From assembly GCA_900765095.1 (NCBI GenBank), contig CAAFRB010000012.1, positions 1 through 64,000 on the forward strand: DNA of 64,000 nt, in the 5' to 3' direction. The stretch comes from Clostridia bacterium. Lineage in GTDB: Bacteria; Bacillota; Clostridia; TANB77; UBA1234. The position numbers and the translations under genes are program-made. Under the pieces are notes generated by a model. That model was given only the letters and a program-made list of their open reading frames with translations, searched no databases and had not been told where the DNA came from. Below, piece after piece: positions 18,393-25,920 of the stretch; positions within the stretch are counted from its first letter, which is position 1, and the number at the start of each line of letters is the position of its first letter.

Positions 18393-20032
18393 TAAAACAC
18401 CCCATAATTAACATAGTTTCTATAATTTCTTTCTTCTCTTTCTTCCTCTTCTGTTTTTGAAAGAGGTTCTTTTTCTATTTCCATAGATTGTTGTGGTCTT
18501 ATATAATGAGCTATTGCCATTGCCATAACTCTATCATCATGTTTGCCTTGCTCTGCTTCAGCCCTGCCTTGTTCATTTTTTATAAAAGATAATCCTTCTC
18601 TTAATAATTCTGCACTGTTTATTGTGTCTATATCATCTCTTATCACTTTAACTAATCCTGCTATTATAATCGGTCTTGTTATACTAGTTGTTTTAAATCC
18701 TTTCTTTAACTGACACTTATGTGTTGTACTATCTTCTACTTGTCTTTGATATAGTTTCGGATATTCTAATCTTTCTAGTTCTTTCTCAGGATAAGTAGAA
18801 AAGTTTACTTCAACGCCAATTAAAGCCTGATTATAATACATACCTAAGCAGTACATTTGCCTTGCATATAAATCTTCATCGGTCTTATGTGATAATTCTG
18901 CGACCTGTTCTCCAGATATATTATCTAGAACTTCGCCGACAAAATTATCACTGCCATCCCCCGCAGTATCACCACCAATTACATACGGTCTTTTAAGTTC
19001 AACATCTTTATATATCTTAATAATTCCATTCTTATCATCTTGCCATCTAATATTAGTTATTTTTAACCCATCATAATCATATAAAAAAGAACCTCGTTTA
19101 ATAGGTTCCTTTAAATTTTGCAATCTTTCAATTATTTTCTCTTTATCAAATACACAATTGCCTGAACTTAAGAAAGCTTCTTCAGGGCAACTTGGATATT
19201 CTTGTTTAAATAAATCTATATCTCCACGGCAATTGTTTTGAATACACCATCTACGCCAAGCCAATTGCTCATTATTTAAATTGTATAATTTTTTTAACTT
19301 TGTTTCTTCATCTGTTAGTTCAAATCCATTATAAGGTTTTCTATATTCGTCGAGTTCCCACCAAGCACAAAATACTGGTACAAATTCACTGTTACCTGCC
19401 ACTGCATCGTCCCACATATCTTTAAAATCATCATAACCATTTGCTGTAGATTCAATAACTATCATTGTATCTATTGTATCGGGAACCGCTTGTAATAAAC
19501 CTATCAATGTTTCTTTTTTCTTTCCTCCCCAAAAGGCATATTCTGATATATGTAGATTTTGAAATGTATCTGAACGACCAACAGTTGTGTTGCCTGCCGT
19601 CATACATTTAATAATTCCTTTTAGACCTGTACCATTTGTGGTGTGCTCTGTGCATTTTTCATTATCAAATACTAACTCTTTTGCATTAGATTTTTTTATC
19701 TGAGGTTTTAACTCTTCTGGCAAATTATCTAAATATCTTTTAGACATATTAAATAAATTATCTGTTGCTGAGGCTTCATGCGTTATAATACCACTTTTAA
19801 TATTAAATGCTGTAACAGTTTTCTTAAATATTATGCCTTCTGTTACTGTACTAAACCCCATTTGTCTAGCTTTTAGTACAATTACTCTTTGAGGTTTACC
19901 TTGTTTATATTGCTCTGCTAAAGCATTATACAATTTCATCTGTGGCTTATTTAATTTAAGAGGAATTATCTTTGCATTTTTATCTTGGATTTTTAAGTAT
20001 TTTTCTATGTACAGTTTGGTGTTAATACTCAT
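18392..20032 (-). CDS. terL: Terminase large subunit
   Basis: About 546 residues when started at ATG 20032; in-frame TTG (20041) and GTG (20038) are less likely. The ATPase has an adenine-binding Q-like segment LNKPQMKLYNAL, a deviant Walker A KARQMGFST, and a Walker-B-like strand TMIVIESTANG, where the usual acidic pair is replaced in part by ES. The RNase H-like nuclease domain is recognised from GGDTAGDGSDNFVGEVLD, EVNFSTYPEKELE and the late KHDDRVMAMAIA, which supplies acidic metal ligands. It cuts and pumps genomes into proheads. It overlaps the small subunit gene, as usual. C-terminus EERNYRNYVNYGVF may contact the portal. Confidence 0.88.
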   Translation of the reverse strand: MSINTKLYIEKYLKIQDKNAKIIPLKLNKPQMKLYNALAEQYKQGKPQRVIVLKARQMGFSTVTEGIIFKKTVTAFNIKSGIITHEASATDNLFNMSKRYLDNLPEELKPQIKKSNAKELVFDNEKCTEHTTNGTGLKGIIKCMTAGNTTVGRSDTFQNLHISEYAFWGGKKKETLIGLLQAVPDTIDTMIVIESTANGYDDFKDMWDDAVAGNSEFVPVFCAWWELDEYRKPYNGFELTDEETKLKKLYNLNNEQLAWRRWCIQNNCRGDIDLFKQEYPSCPEEAFLSSGNCVFDKEKIIERLQNLKEPIKRGSFLYDYDGLKITNIRWQDDKNGIIKIYKDVELKRPYVIGGDTAGDGSDNFVGEVLDNISGEQVAELSHKTDEDLYARQMYCLGMYYNQALIGVEVNFSTYPEKELERLEYPKLYQRQVEDSTTHKCQLKKGFKTTSITRPIIIAGLVKVIRDDIDTINSAELLREGLSFIKNEQGRAEAEQGKHDDRVMAMAIAHYIRPQQSMEIEKEPLSKTEEEEREERNYRNYVNYGVF

Positions 20033-20402
20033 CTCCACCAACTGCCTTTAAACTTTCTTCATAATTAAATACATTAGCTTGAACTTTGTCTACTGGTTTT
20101 TCTCCTACAGTATCTCTAATAAATTGTACCGCTGTTGAATCTCCTAATTTTGCTTTTTCTATTTGTTTTACTAATATAGAAGTTTGATTTATTAAGTCCT
20201 CATCTTCTATTCCCAACTCTTTCATATGATTTATTAAAGCTTCATCTTTTTCTGGCAATGACAATATTGTTTTTAGCATTTCTTTCATCATCTTTTTTTC
20301 TTTCTGTACCCTTTGGCTCGCTTCTCCACCTTTTCTTGCTATCTCTTCTCTTTCTCGTGGTTCTCTCGAAGCTATCGGTATTAAATTTTGTTCGTTTGCC
20401 AT
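20022..20402 (-). CDS. terS: Terminase small subunit-like protein
   Basis: About 126 residues from ATG 20402, which has an AGAGGTG ribosome site seven bases upstream; the longer GTG start at 20420 is less likely. The sequence MANEQNLIPIASREPREREEIARKGGEASQ is a signature of small DNA-packaging proteins of Clostridia phages. The rest (MKEMLKTILSLPEKDEALINHMKELGIEDEDLINQTSILVKQIEKAKLGDSTAVQFIRDTVGEKPVDKVQ) is helical, with the DTVGEKPV motif typical of this group. It would recognise the packaging site and stimulate the large subunit, whose gene start overlaps this stop. DNA target unknown. Confidence 0.78.
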   Translation of the reverse strand: MANEQNLIPIASREPREREEIARKGGEASQRVQKEKKMMKEMLKTILSLPEKDEALINHMKELGIEDEDLINQTSILVKQIEKAKLGDSTAVQFIRDTVGEKPVDKVQANVFNYEESLKAVGGDEY

Positions 20403-20507
20403 TGCTCTCACCTCTTTCACATTCTATTCTTTTAGTACAATCTTTACACTTGTGTTTCATACAATATTCAAAATCAGATATCGTATCACCTCTTAGGTTA
20501 ATACATA

Positions 20508-20541
20508 CAAAAAAGAGACTAGCCCTGCTCAACTAATCTCT
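20508..20541 (-). terminator. Terminator upstream of the packaging genes
   Basis: On the minus strand a 9-bp stem AGAGATTAG/CTAGTCTCT (one G-T pair) with a ten-base loop is followed by TTTTTT. It lies between the DUF1492-type regulator and the small terminase. This is the classic place where a phage late regulator acts by promoter activation or antitermination. Confidence 0.75.
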
Positions 20542-20585
20542 TTGAGGAAATTTATTATTATCTTATGCTAACATATTAACACATT

Positions 20586-21005
20586 TTAATTTGCACTGTC
20601 TTTCACTTTTTTGCATAAATATAAAAATAATGCTTTTCCATGCATTTTAGTTATTGCACTATATGTATATCCCATTTTATCTGCTATTCTTTCAAAGTTT
20701 AATTCCTCTATGTATCTTCTATGAAGCAATGTTCTATACGGTTCTTCTACTCTATCAATCTTTTCTTCTATTTTTAACTTTTCTTGCTCTGCTAAAATCC
20801 AGCGTTCTTCATATTGTCTTGCTATATCTGCCATTTTAACAGCATTATCCGCAACTTTATCGCTGTTGCTTGTCCCTCGTGGCATATCTGATATTATTGA
20901 TGTCATCTTTTCGGCTCTTGTTTTATATTTCTGATATTCTTCTAAAGTTTCTTCAACCTTTTCTCTTGCATATTTATATTGTAATAATTCTTCCTTAGCT
21001 GTCAT
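20586..21005 (-). CDS. DUF1492 / RinA-like late transcription regulator with sigma-4-like HTH
   Basis: A 139-residue protein. The N-terminal 80 residues are coiled coil (TAKEELLQYKYAREKVEETLEEYQ). The C-terminal part is a sigma-region-4-like helix-turn-helix: PYRTLLHRRYIEELNFERIADKMGYTYSAITKMHGKALFLYL. This arrangement is that of DUF1492 and ArpU/RinA-type proteins, which switch on packaging and structural operons in Firmicutes phages. Its position just before the terminator and terminase genes is exactly where such a regulator is normally found. Likely target: a promoter or terminator around 20420-20580. Family call is confident; exact mode of action (activator versus antiterminator) is not visible. 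Confidence 0.8.
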   Translation of the reverse strand: MTAKEELLQYKYAREKVEETLEEYQKYKTRAEKMTSIISDMPRGTSNSDKVADNAVKMADIARQYEERWILAEQEKLKIEEKIDRVEEPYRTLLHRRYIEELNFERIADKMGYTYSAITKMHGKALFLYLCKKVKDSAN

Positions 21006-21051
21006 ATTACACCTTCTTTCGTAAAATTTAATTTATTTCTTTACCACTAAA

Positions 21052-21324
21052 TCATTCTTTATAACAGGCGGTCCGTATTTTAAAATATTTTTCAGGCTTT
21101 TCTAACATTGCTTTTACGTCTTCACTGCTTAGCTCTATTTCTTTTGAAATACAATCTTTATATGTATCTACCGTATCATCTTGTAGTTCTTTAATTTCTT
21201 CTTCTACTTTTGCTATTTCTTCTCTTATATCTAAATCATCAGCATTACATGCTAATCTAGCATCCTGTGTTACATGTAGTGTTTCTAATCTCTCTTGTAA
21301 TTTTTCTATACTATTTTCTTTCAT
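21052..21324 (-). CDS. Hypothetical phage coiled-coil protein
   Basis: A 90-residue protein with a strong ribosome site (AGGAGG) ahead of ATG 21324. Residues 1-55 form a heptad-like helix (ENSIEKLQERLETLHVTQDA; REEIAKVEEEIKELQDD), and the C-terminal part has SSEDVKAMLEKPEKYFKIRTACYKE. Two cysteines do not form a CxxC pair. It lies between rtcB and the late regulator in the early-to-middle region. I do not recognise a family; no membrane or signal segment is present. Confidence 0.55.
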   Translation of the reverse strand: MKENSIEKLQERLETLHVTQDARLACNADDLDIREEIAKVEEEIKELQDDTVDTYKDCISKEIELSSEDVKAMLEKPEKYFKIRTACYKE

Positions 21325-21336
21325 TTAAAACACCTC

Positions 21337-22548
21337 CTAATTTTTAGCTTTAAAATTATATATTGGTCTTATTATTTTTTTGATTTCTACTGTATCTTGT
21401 ATATTATCTATTATTTCTTGCATAGGCTTGTAAACAAACGGAGCTTCATCTATTGTTTCTATTGCAACTGATGTTGTATATATGCCTTCCATAGATTTTT
21501 TAAATTCTTCTAACGTAAATGTTTCTTTTGCTTTTATTCTTGACATTATTCTTCCTGCTCCATGTGGTGCTGAGAAATTCCAATCTTCATTTCCTTTACC
21601 TATTGCAATAATACTTCCATCTTTCATATTTATTGGTATTAATACTTTTTCTCCTTTTCTAGCTGATATTGCTCCTTTACGAACTATATTATCTTTAAAT
21701 GAAATATAATTATGAACTGTTTCAAACATTATCCACTCAAATTTTTCATATTCTTCTTTATTAAAATAATTTTTTATAATTTCATGTGCTATATTAACTC
21801 TGTTGCAGCACGCGTATTCTTGACATATTTGCATATCGTGTAAATACATTTCCCTATATTTGCCTTCTAAATAACACAAATTTTTTGGCAAATTGGGTTT
21901 ATTATTTTTATATTCATTTTCTACATTTTTTAATGCACTTTGTATTTCTGACTTCTTTCCTTGCTCTTTATATGTTTTTATTATTTCTTCTTTTCTTTGA
22001 TACATTTTTTCCTTATCAGAGCATAATTCTATAGCTAAATTTTGATAATACTCTGCAACCTGCTTTCCCATATTTCTTGAACCTGTATGTATTACTAAAT
22101 ACTTATTATTTTCATCATCAATATCTATTTCTATAAAGTGATTTCCACCGCCTAATGTTCCTATTGATCTATTAAACTTTTCTGTTTCTTCAAGCTTACT
22201 TAAACAATACAAATCATTTATTTTATCAAAATCACATAATTTATGTTCTCTTATATTTCTTCCAGCAGGTATAAATTTATTTACTATACTGTCTAATCTT
22301 TCCAAATTCAAATCAATATTTCCTAGTTCTATACATAGCATTCCACAGCCTATATCTACACCAACGATATTAGGTATAACTTTATTTCCTAAATCTGCTG
22401 TAAAACCTATTACACATCCCTTTCCCGCGTGAACATCAGGCATTATCCTTACTTTACAGTCTTTAAAAGATTCTTGCTCTAATAATTCAGATATCTGTTC
22501 TACAGCCTCATCTTCAATATTGTTAGTAAATATCTTTAAATCTTTCAT
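21337..22548 (-). CDS. rtcB: RtcB-family RNA ligase
   Basis: A 403-residue RtcB, which joins RNA ends bearing 2',3'-cyclic phosphate or 3'-phosphate to 5'-OH ends using GTP and Mn2+. All signature elements are present: DVHAGKGCVIGF (about 38-49), VDIGCGM with the metal cysteine at about 68, GGGNHF with His about 137, HTGSRNMG with His about 154, ETVHNY with His about 279, and APHGAGR with the guanylylated His about 329. It is therefore probably active. It sits in the phage middle region among small unknown genes with a consensus ribosome site. A likely use is tRNA repair after host anticodon nucleases cut tRNA, as in other phages (inference). Uncommon in prophages. Confidence 0.93.
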   Translation of the reverse strand: MKDLKIFTNNIEDEAVEQISELLEQESFKDCKVRIMPDVHAGKGCVIGFTADLGNKVIPNIVGVDIGCGMLCIELGNIDLNLERLDSIVNKFIPAGRNIREHKLCDFDKINDLYCLSKLEETEKFNRSIGTLGGGNHFIEIDIDDENNKYLVIHTGSRNMGKQVAEYYQNLAIELCSDKEKMYQRKEEIIKTYKEQGKKSEIQSALKNVENEYKNNKPNLPKNLCYLEGKYREMYLHDMQICQEYACCNRVNIAHEIIKNYFNKEEYEKFEWIMFETVHNYISFKDNIVRKGAISARKGEKVLIPINMKDGSIIAIGKGNEDWNFSAPHGAGRIMSRIKAKETFTLEEFKKSMEGIYTTSVAIETIDEAPFVYKPMQEIIDNIQDTVEIKKIIRPIYNFKAKN

Positions 22549-22551
22549 AAT

Positions 22552-22767
22552 CTATCCTCCTTTTACAAGCAAAAACAAATATTTCATGCTTGTTACTATA
22601 TTTGCTGAAATTAAGTAGCCCAAGCTCATCATTATCCAAAAAACTTCTGCTGCACAATTCTTTTTTGATAGTACACTATGGAATATTTCACATATGCAAT
22701 CAACTACCAAATATAAACAAAATATTCCTAGATACAAATTAAAATTCATTATTAAATTAAATATCAT
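22552..22767 (-). CDS. Small two-span membrane protein upstream of rtcB
   Basis: A 71-residue hydrophobic protein with two membrane segments (about 5-27, NLYLGIFCLYLVVDCICEIF; about 42-65, VFWIMMSLGYLISANIVTSMKYLFLL) and three cysteines in the N-terminal half and loop. Its stop lies three bases before the rtcB start, and it has its own AGGAGG site, so it is very probably cotranscribed with rtcB. The family is unknown to me. It could be a superinfection or stress membrane protein, but nothing in the sequence shows this. Confidence 0.55.
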   Translation of the reverse strand: MIFNLIMNFNLYLGIFCLYLVVDCICEIFHSVLSKKNCAAEVFWIMMSLGYLISANIVTSMKYLFLLVKGG

Positions 22768-22795
22768 GTCTTTTCCTCCTATCTCTTTTTTGATA

Positions 22796-23101
22796 TTATT
22801 TTATACACACACCCAACTTGTTCATTTCACTTACTATAGTGTTATAATCACTCGGTGTTAAATGCTTAGTTCGGTACGCATCTATGTTGCTATAGATTTC
22901 TTTCATGATTTTCGGAAGTCTTTCTTTACCAAAACCAAGTTTGTAATTTATTGTATAAGCAGTCATATAAAACACTATATCTGATACAGATTTCATCCCG
23001 TCTTTTACGCCTTGTTCATAAACGTCCGATAAAGTCTTGTCCATTATCATTTTGTTGCTAACACCTAAATGGTTACATCTTCTACGTTCTGCTCTGTTCA
23101 T
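22796..23101 (-). CDS. Conserved phage protein of unknown function
   Basis: A 101-residue protein starting MNRAERRRCNHLGVSNKMIMDKT, with a helical body (YEQGVKDGMKSVSDIVFYMTAYTINYKLGFGKERLPKIMKEIYSNIDAYRTK). The 'MNRAERRR' start and 'YxxGVxDGxxxV' helix recur in small genes of Clostridia and Streptococcus phages located in the replication region. Function unknown. It has a consensus AGAGGTGG ribosome site and lies 12 bases from the next upstream gene, in the same operon. Confidence 0.6.
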   Translation of the reverse strand: MNRAERRRCNHLGVSNKMIMDKTLSDVYEQGVKDGMKSVSDIVFYMTAYTINYKLGFGKERLPKIMKEIYSNIDAYRTKHLTPSDYNTIVSEMNKLGVCIK

Positions 23102-23113
23102 TTTAATCCACCT

Positions 23114-23479
23114 CTATATTTTTTCTGATAAATCATCATTGTGTATTCCAAAAGGTAACTCAAAACCTTTTTCAAACACCCATAAATGATACATGTTTGC
23201 TTCATCTATCAACCTATCTTTTCTTGGAAATACTTCTATTGCTACTCTGTCTTCTCCAAATAATGTATCTTTTATCCATTGCTTTTCTGCCCAAGGTATA
23301 TCTGTACTGCTTGCATTTCTAATTGCACAATGAGTTACTTTTCCCCATTTAGTTTCTATGTCTCTAGTCAAACACACATATTTGTTTTCAAACTTGTAGA
23401 CATGATTTATATTTGCAAACCAACCCGTTCCTATTCTCAATGATTTTGGACTAGGTTTTTCTATCCAAATTTTATTCAT
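23114..23479 (-). CDS. DUF7694-like phage protein
   Basis: A 121-residue protein with many Trp and Asp residues: WIEKPSPKSLRIGTGWFANINHVYKFENKYVCLTRDI, TKWGKVTHCAIRNASSTDIPWAEKQWIKDTLFGEDRVAIEVFPRKDRLIDEANMYHLWVFEKG. The run 'I.W..KQ.IKD.LFG....AIEVFP..D.L.D.AN.YHLWV' is highly conserved in phage small proteins that I believe are grouped as DUF7694. Function unknown; no catalytic residues are known. The start overlaps the rusA stop by eight bases, so it is translationally coupled to the resolvase gene. Confidence 0.65.
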   Translation of the reverse strand: MNKIWIEKPSPKSLRIGTGWFANINHVYKFENKYVCLTRDIETKWGKVTHCAIRNASSTDIPWAEKQWIKDTLFGEDRVAIEVFPRKDRLIDEANMYHLWVFEKGFELPFGIHNDDLSEKI

Positions 23480-23834
23480 TTAACACCTCTTCAATCTCTA
23501 AAATAACTTTAAACTCTTTGCCATATTCGAATTTATCAGTAAAACCAATTACCCAGTTACGGTTATCATTTTCGAGTTTTTCACATTTTTGTAATGCATC
23601 TAGTATAAACTTCTTAGCAAAGCAAATATTATCTAAATCTCGCCTTTTATTTGCTTCAACCCATGTAAAGTTAATTCTTATTGGCTTATTAAACCTAGGT
23701 AATTGATTTATAAAATAGCCTATATCATTCTCAACATTGTTTTTCATTTTTCCAGCAGAATATCTATTTCTCCTGCACTCATTTATGTACTCATTCAAGC
23801 TTGGAAGCTTCATCGGTATCTCGATTTTTATCAT
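23472..23834 (-). CDS. rusA: RusA-family Holliday junction resolvase
   Basis: A 120-residue protein, the normal length for RusA. Motifs: PMKLPSLNEYINECRRNRY at the N-terminus and KRRDLDNICFAKKFILDALQK in the middle, where the Asp pair of 'RRDLDN' supplies catalytic metal ligands. A third acidic region lies near the end (EFKVILEIEE). It would resolve branched DNA made during phage recombination with RecT. Its start lies inside the end of the upstream SANT-like gene (44-base overlap), and a GGAGAAAG ribosome site precedes ATG 23834. Strong call. Confidence 0.88.
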   Translation of the reverse strand: MIKIEIPMKLPSLNEYINECRRNRYSAGKMKNNVENDIGYFINQLPRFNKPIRINFTWVEANKRRDLDNICFAKKFILDALQKCEKLENDNRNWVIGFTDKFEYGKEFKVILEIEEVLNE

Positions 23835-24153
23835 TTGCTTTCTCCATTCTTCTTTTTATTTTTTTAGCATACTCTAGTACAGCTTGGGCACTTCTGCCAT
23901 TAAACAAATCATATCTAGAAATCTCTTGTGGTGTCATACCCTCTTTTAGGAAGTCTTTGATTATCCTGCTGTCGCTATCAGTCCAATTTTTATACACTTC
24001 TGTTCTCTTCTTTTTTGGCTCGTGCAGAAGATCATATCTGTGAAAACATTCTTTGTAGCCAAATTTAGTTTCAAAAACCATTAAATCCTTTTGTTCATTC
24101 ACTTTATCTGGATAAACTTCAAGCAATTCATATTCTTTTCCTGCGATTTTCAC
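23791..24153 (-). CDS. Phage protein with SANT/Myb-like DNA-binding segment
   Basis: A 120-residue protein starting at GTG 24153 with an AGGAGGTG ribosome site. The N-terminal half is strand-rich (GKEYELLEVYPDKVNEQKDLMVFETKFG). The C-terminal half, NWTDSDSRIIKDFLKEGMTPQEISRYDLFNGRSAQAVLEYAKKIKRRME, resembles a single Myb/SANT-type three-helix repeat, so DNA binding is possible. It is very basic at the end. Its last 44 bases overlap rusA, a longer overlap than usual, but both frames carry good family-like sequence. Function not known. Confidence 0.55.
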   Translation of the reverse strand: MKIAGKEYELLEVYPDKVNEQKDLMVFETKFGYKECFHRYDLLHEPKKKRTEVYKNWTDSDSRIIKDFLKEGMTPQEISRYDLFNGRSAQAVLEYAKKIKRRMEKANDKNRDTDEASKLE

Positions 24154-24158
24154 TTATT

Positions 24159-24368
24159 TCACCTCCTAAGTTTATATTTAATATAATCTTTCACCTTGCC
24201 GTTTTTTCTCTTGCGTACCCATTCTTTTTCGAATACATATCCGTCTTTTTGTAAGTTGTCTATTCTTGCTCCCAACTGAGTTATGCCTAAGTGAGCATAG
24301 GCTTCATAGCTGCTTATACTTCCGTGTTTTTGTATGTATTCAATAATCTGTGCTTTCTGATTTTTCAT
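24159..24368 (-). CDS. Small winged-helix phage protein
   Basis: A 69-residue protein: MKNQKAQIIEYIQKHGSISSYEAYAHLGITQLGARIDNLQKDGYVFEKEWVRKRKNGKVKDYIKYKLRR. This is the well-known small phage HTH module in which helix 3 (ITQLGARIDNL) reads DNA and a basic wing (KRKNGKVKDYIKY) follows. It has an AGGGATAC ribosome site and sits between the DnaD-like initiator and the SANT-like gene. It probably regulates or assists replication genes; the target is unknown. Confidence 0.68.
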   Translation of the reverse strand: MKNQKAQIIEYIQKHGSISSYEAYAHLGITQLGARIDNLQKDGYVFEKEWVRKRKNGKVKDYIKYKLRR

Positions 24369-24383
24369 TTGTATCCCTCCAAT

Positions 24384-25109
24384 TTAGTTCATATAAAATC
24401 TATTTAAGTCACCAAATTGTGTATGTTCTGCTTTATAAGCATTAGCTATTCCTTTTTGCTCTTTATCTTTCTTTTTATTCTCGTTTTGTGCATCAAGCAG
24501 ACTTTTCACATTTGCTTTTTGCCAGTTATTTAATATCGCCTTTATGTAATTTATTGTTTTTGCACCAGCTTCAACTGCTAATTGCATTGCATATATGATA
24601 ATGTCATCTGCAAAATCGCTCCTATAACTATTCAAAGTTTCAAAAATAAACGGACTTATAGTGCCAAAATTCTGTTCGTAGAATTTAACAACCTCGTCAA
24701 CACAACTGTCAGGTTGATGAGAACCGTCAGCACGACTGTCGCTCTCTACTACATTTACATTTTCATTATTATTTTCATTTACATTTTCATTATCATTTTC
24801 ATTAGGGGTTACGTTGGGGTTTTCTTCAATAACCCCAGTGGGGTTTTTTAGGGGTTTTTCTTTTTTAGGTCTACCTCCTAACTTTCCAAATTCTGCACCC
24901 TTACAGCCATTCTCATATCTAGTGTTATTAGCATTTAGTTGCGGCTTTATTAAAGTAAATACTGCTTTTTCTATCCCGCTAAGTTTCTCTTCTTTTTCTT
25001 CAAACTGATATGCAAAAATAGTATTATATAGTTTTGTTTGCATCTCTGATGGTAGTTCTTTTATTGCGTCATAAAAACTCCTATAAAAAATAAAACTATC
25101 TTTTTTCAC
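24384..25109 (-). CDS. Phage DnaD-like replication initiator with DUF6291-type N-terminus
   Basis: About 241 residues from GTG 25109 (GGTGGA ribosome site); an upstream in-frame TTG at 25136 lies in a terminator and is unlikely. The N-terminus KKDSFIFYRSFYDAIKELPSEMQTKLYNTIFAYQF...EKAVFTLIKPQLNAN matches the DUF6291 domain of phage initiators. A low-complexity Asn/Glu linker (NENDNENVNENNNENVNV) follows, then a DnaD-type C-terminal domain (VDEVVKFYEQNFGTISPFIFETLNSY, INYIKAILNNWQKANVKSL). It would open the phage origin and load host helicase. The last residues, TQFGDLNRFYMN, are almost the same as the end of the host DnaD-like protein at 58438-59415. Confidence 0.85.
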   Translation of the reverse strand: MKKDSFIFYRSFYDAIKELPSEMQTKLYNTIFAYQFEEKEEKLSGIEKAVFTLIKPQLNANNTRYENGCKGAEFGKLGGRPKKEKPLKNPTGVIEENPNVTPNENDNENVNENNNENVNVVESDSRADGSHQPDSCVDEVVKFYEQNFGTISPFIFETLNSYRSDFADDIIIYAMQLAVEAGAKTINYIKAILNNWQKANVKSLLDAQNENKKKDKEQKGIANAYKAEHTQFGDLNRFYMN

Positions 25110-25134
25110 GTTCCACCAACTTTCTCTGTTGTAC

Positions 25135-25187
25135 AAAAAAGAGGTAGTACAATCATTTGTCTATGTAGCCCTGACTTGCACTACCTC
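25135..25187 (-). terminator. Strong terminator between ssb and the DnaD-like gene
   Basis: On the minus strand a 12-bp stem GAGGTAGTGCAA/TTGTACTACCTC (one G-T pair) closes a loop of about 23 bases and is followed by TTTTTTG. It splits recombination genes (recT to ssb) from replication genes and would need readthrough if both are one operon. Confidence 0.75.
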
Positions 25188-25212
25188 CAATCTTGAAGTA
25201 TTTTTTATTTAT

Positions 25213-25614
25213 TTAGAATGGTAGATCATCATCTGTAACTTTAAAACCAGAATTACTTGTTTGTTCTGTTGCAAATGGATCTCCCATATTTTCTTTCTTA
25301 CTATCTGCAAAATAAACATGTTCTGCTACTACCTTTGTTGTATAAACTCTTTTTCCATCTTTATCATCATAACTACCAGTTTCAATTCTTCCTGTTACTC
25401 CAACTTGTTGACCTTTTTTAAAATATTTCGATACAAATTCTGCTGTCTTGTTCCATGCTAGTATTGTTATAAAATCTGCTTTTTGTTCATCTTCGGGTTT
25501 TACATATGCTCTATTAACTGCTAAATTAAATTGCGTAACCATGACATTACTTTGTTGTGTATATCTCACTTCAGGTTCTGCAGTTAGTCTTCCGATTAAA
25601 TTCACACTATTCAT
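25213..25614 (-). CDS. ssb: Single-stranded DNA-binding protein
   Basis: About 133 residues from ATG 25614, which has AGGAG nine bases upstream; the ATG at 25623 is less likely. OB-fold signature: MNSVNLIGRLTAEPEVRYTQQSNVMVTQFNLAVNRAY, DFITILAWNKTAEFVSKYFKKGQQVGVTGRIETGSYDDKDGKRVYTTKVVAEHVYF. The acidic tip ends DDDLPF, the conserved C-terminal peptide that binds partner proteins. It coats single strands for replication and RecT recombination. The start overlaps the upstream 85-residue gene's stop by eight bases. Strong identification. Confidence 0.93.
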   Translation of the reverse strand: MNSVNLIGRLTAEPEVRYTQQSNVMVTQFNLAVNRAYVKPEDEQKADFITILAWNKTAEFVSKYFKKGQQVGVTGRIETGSYDDKDGKRVYTTKVVAEHVYFADSKKENMGDPFATEQTSNSGFKVTDDDLPF

Positions 25615-25864
25615 TCGTATCATCTCCTAAAATTTCTTTCATTTTATCTAAAAATGTTTCTTGTGCTATTATAATTTCTTCTATTTTTCGATCATCGATT
25701 TCATTTTTAGCCATTTTGTCGAAAATACTTTCTCTTATATCAGTTGTTTTTTTATCAAGATACATTGCTTTTATTTTAATATTTTTATCTTTAAATTTCT
25801 CCAACATTCTTTCTAACATTTCTCCTAATTCTCTCATCAACTTTTTTTCATTATCCATTTTCAT
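25607..25864 (-). CDS. Hypothetical helical phage protein upstream of ssb
   Basis: An 85-residue, highly charged and helical protein (NEKKLMRELGEMLERMLEKFKDKNIKIKAMYLD; KMAKNEIDDRKIEEIIIAQETFLDKMKEILGDD). No cysteines, membrane segment or known motif. Two possible ATG starts (25864 and two codons in) share the same AAAGGAAAG site. Its stop overlaps the ssb start, so the two are translated together. Function unknown; a recombination accessory role is only suggested by the neighbourhood. Confidence 0.5.
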   Translation of the reverse strand: MKMDNEKKLMRELGEMLERMLEKFKDKNIKIKAMYLDKKTTDIRESIFDKMAKNEIDDRKIEEIIIAQETFLDKMKEILGDDTNE

Positions 25865-25920
25865 TCTTTCCTTTCTATTTTTTCTCTCTTAGTTTAATCA
25901 ATCTCGATTGCCAATATTTT

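Noticed and set aside
20242..20463. Minus-strand frame with CKDCTKRIEC overlapping the small terminase gene
   Set aside because: The Cys motif is suggestive, but there is no ribosome site before its ATG and most of the frame lies out of phase inside the well-supported terS gene.
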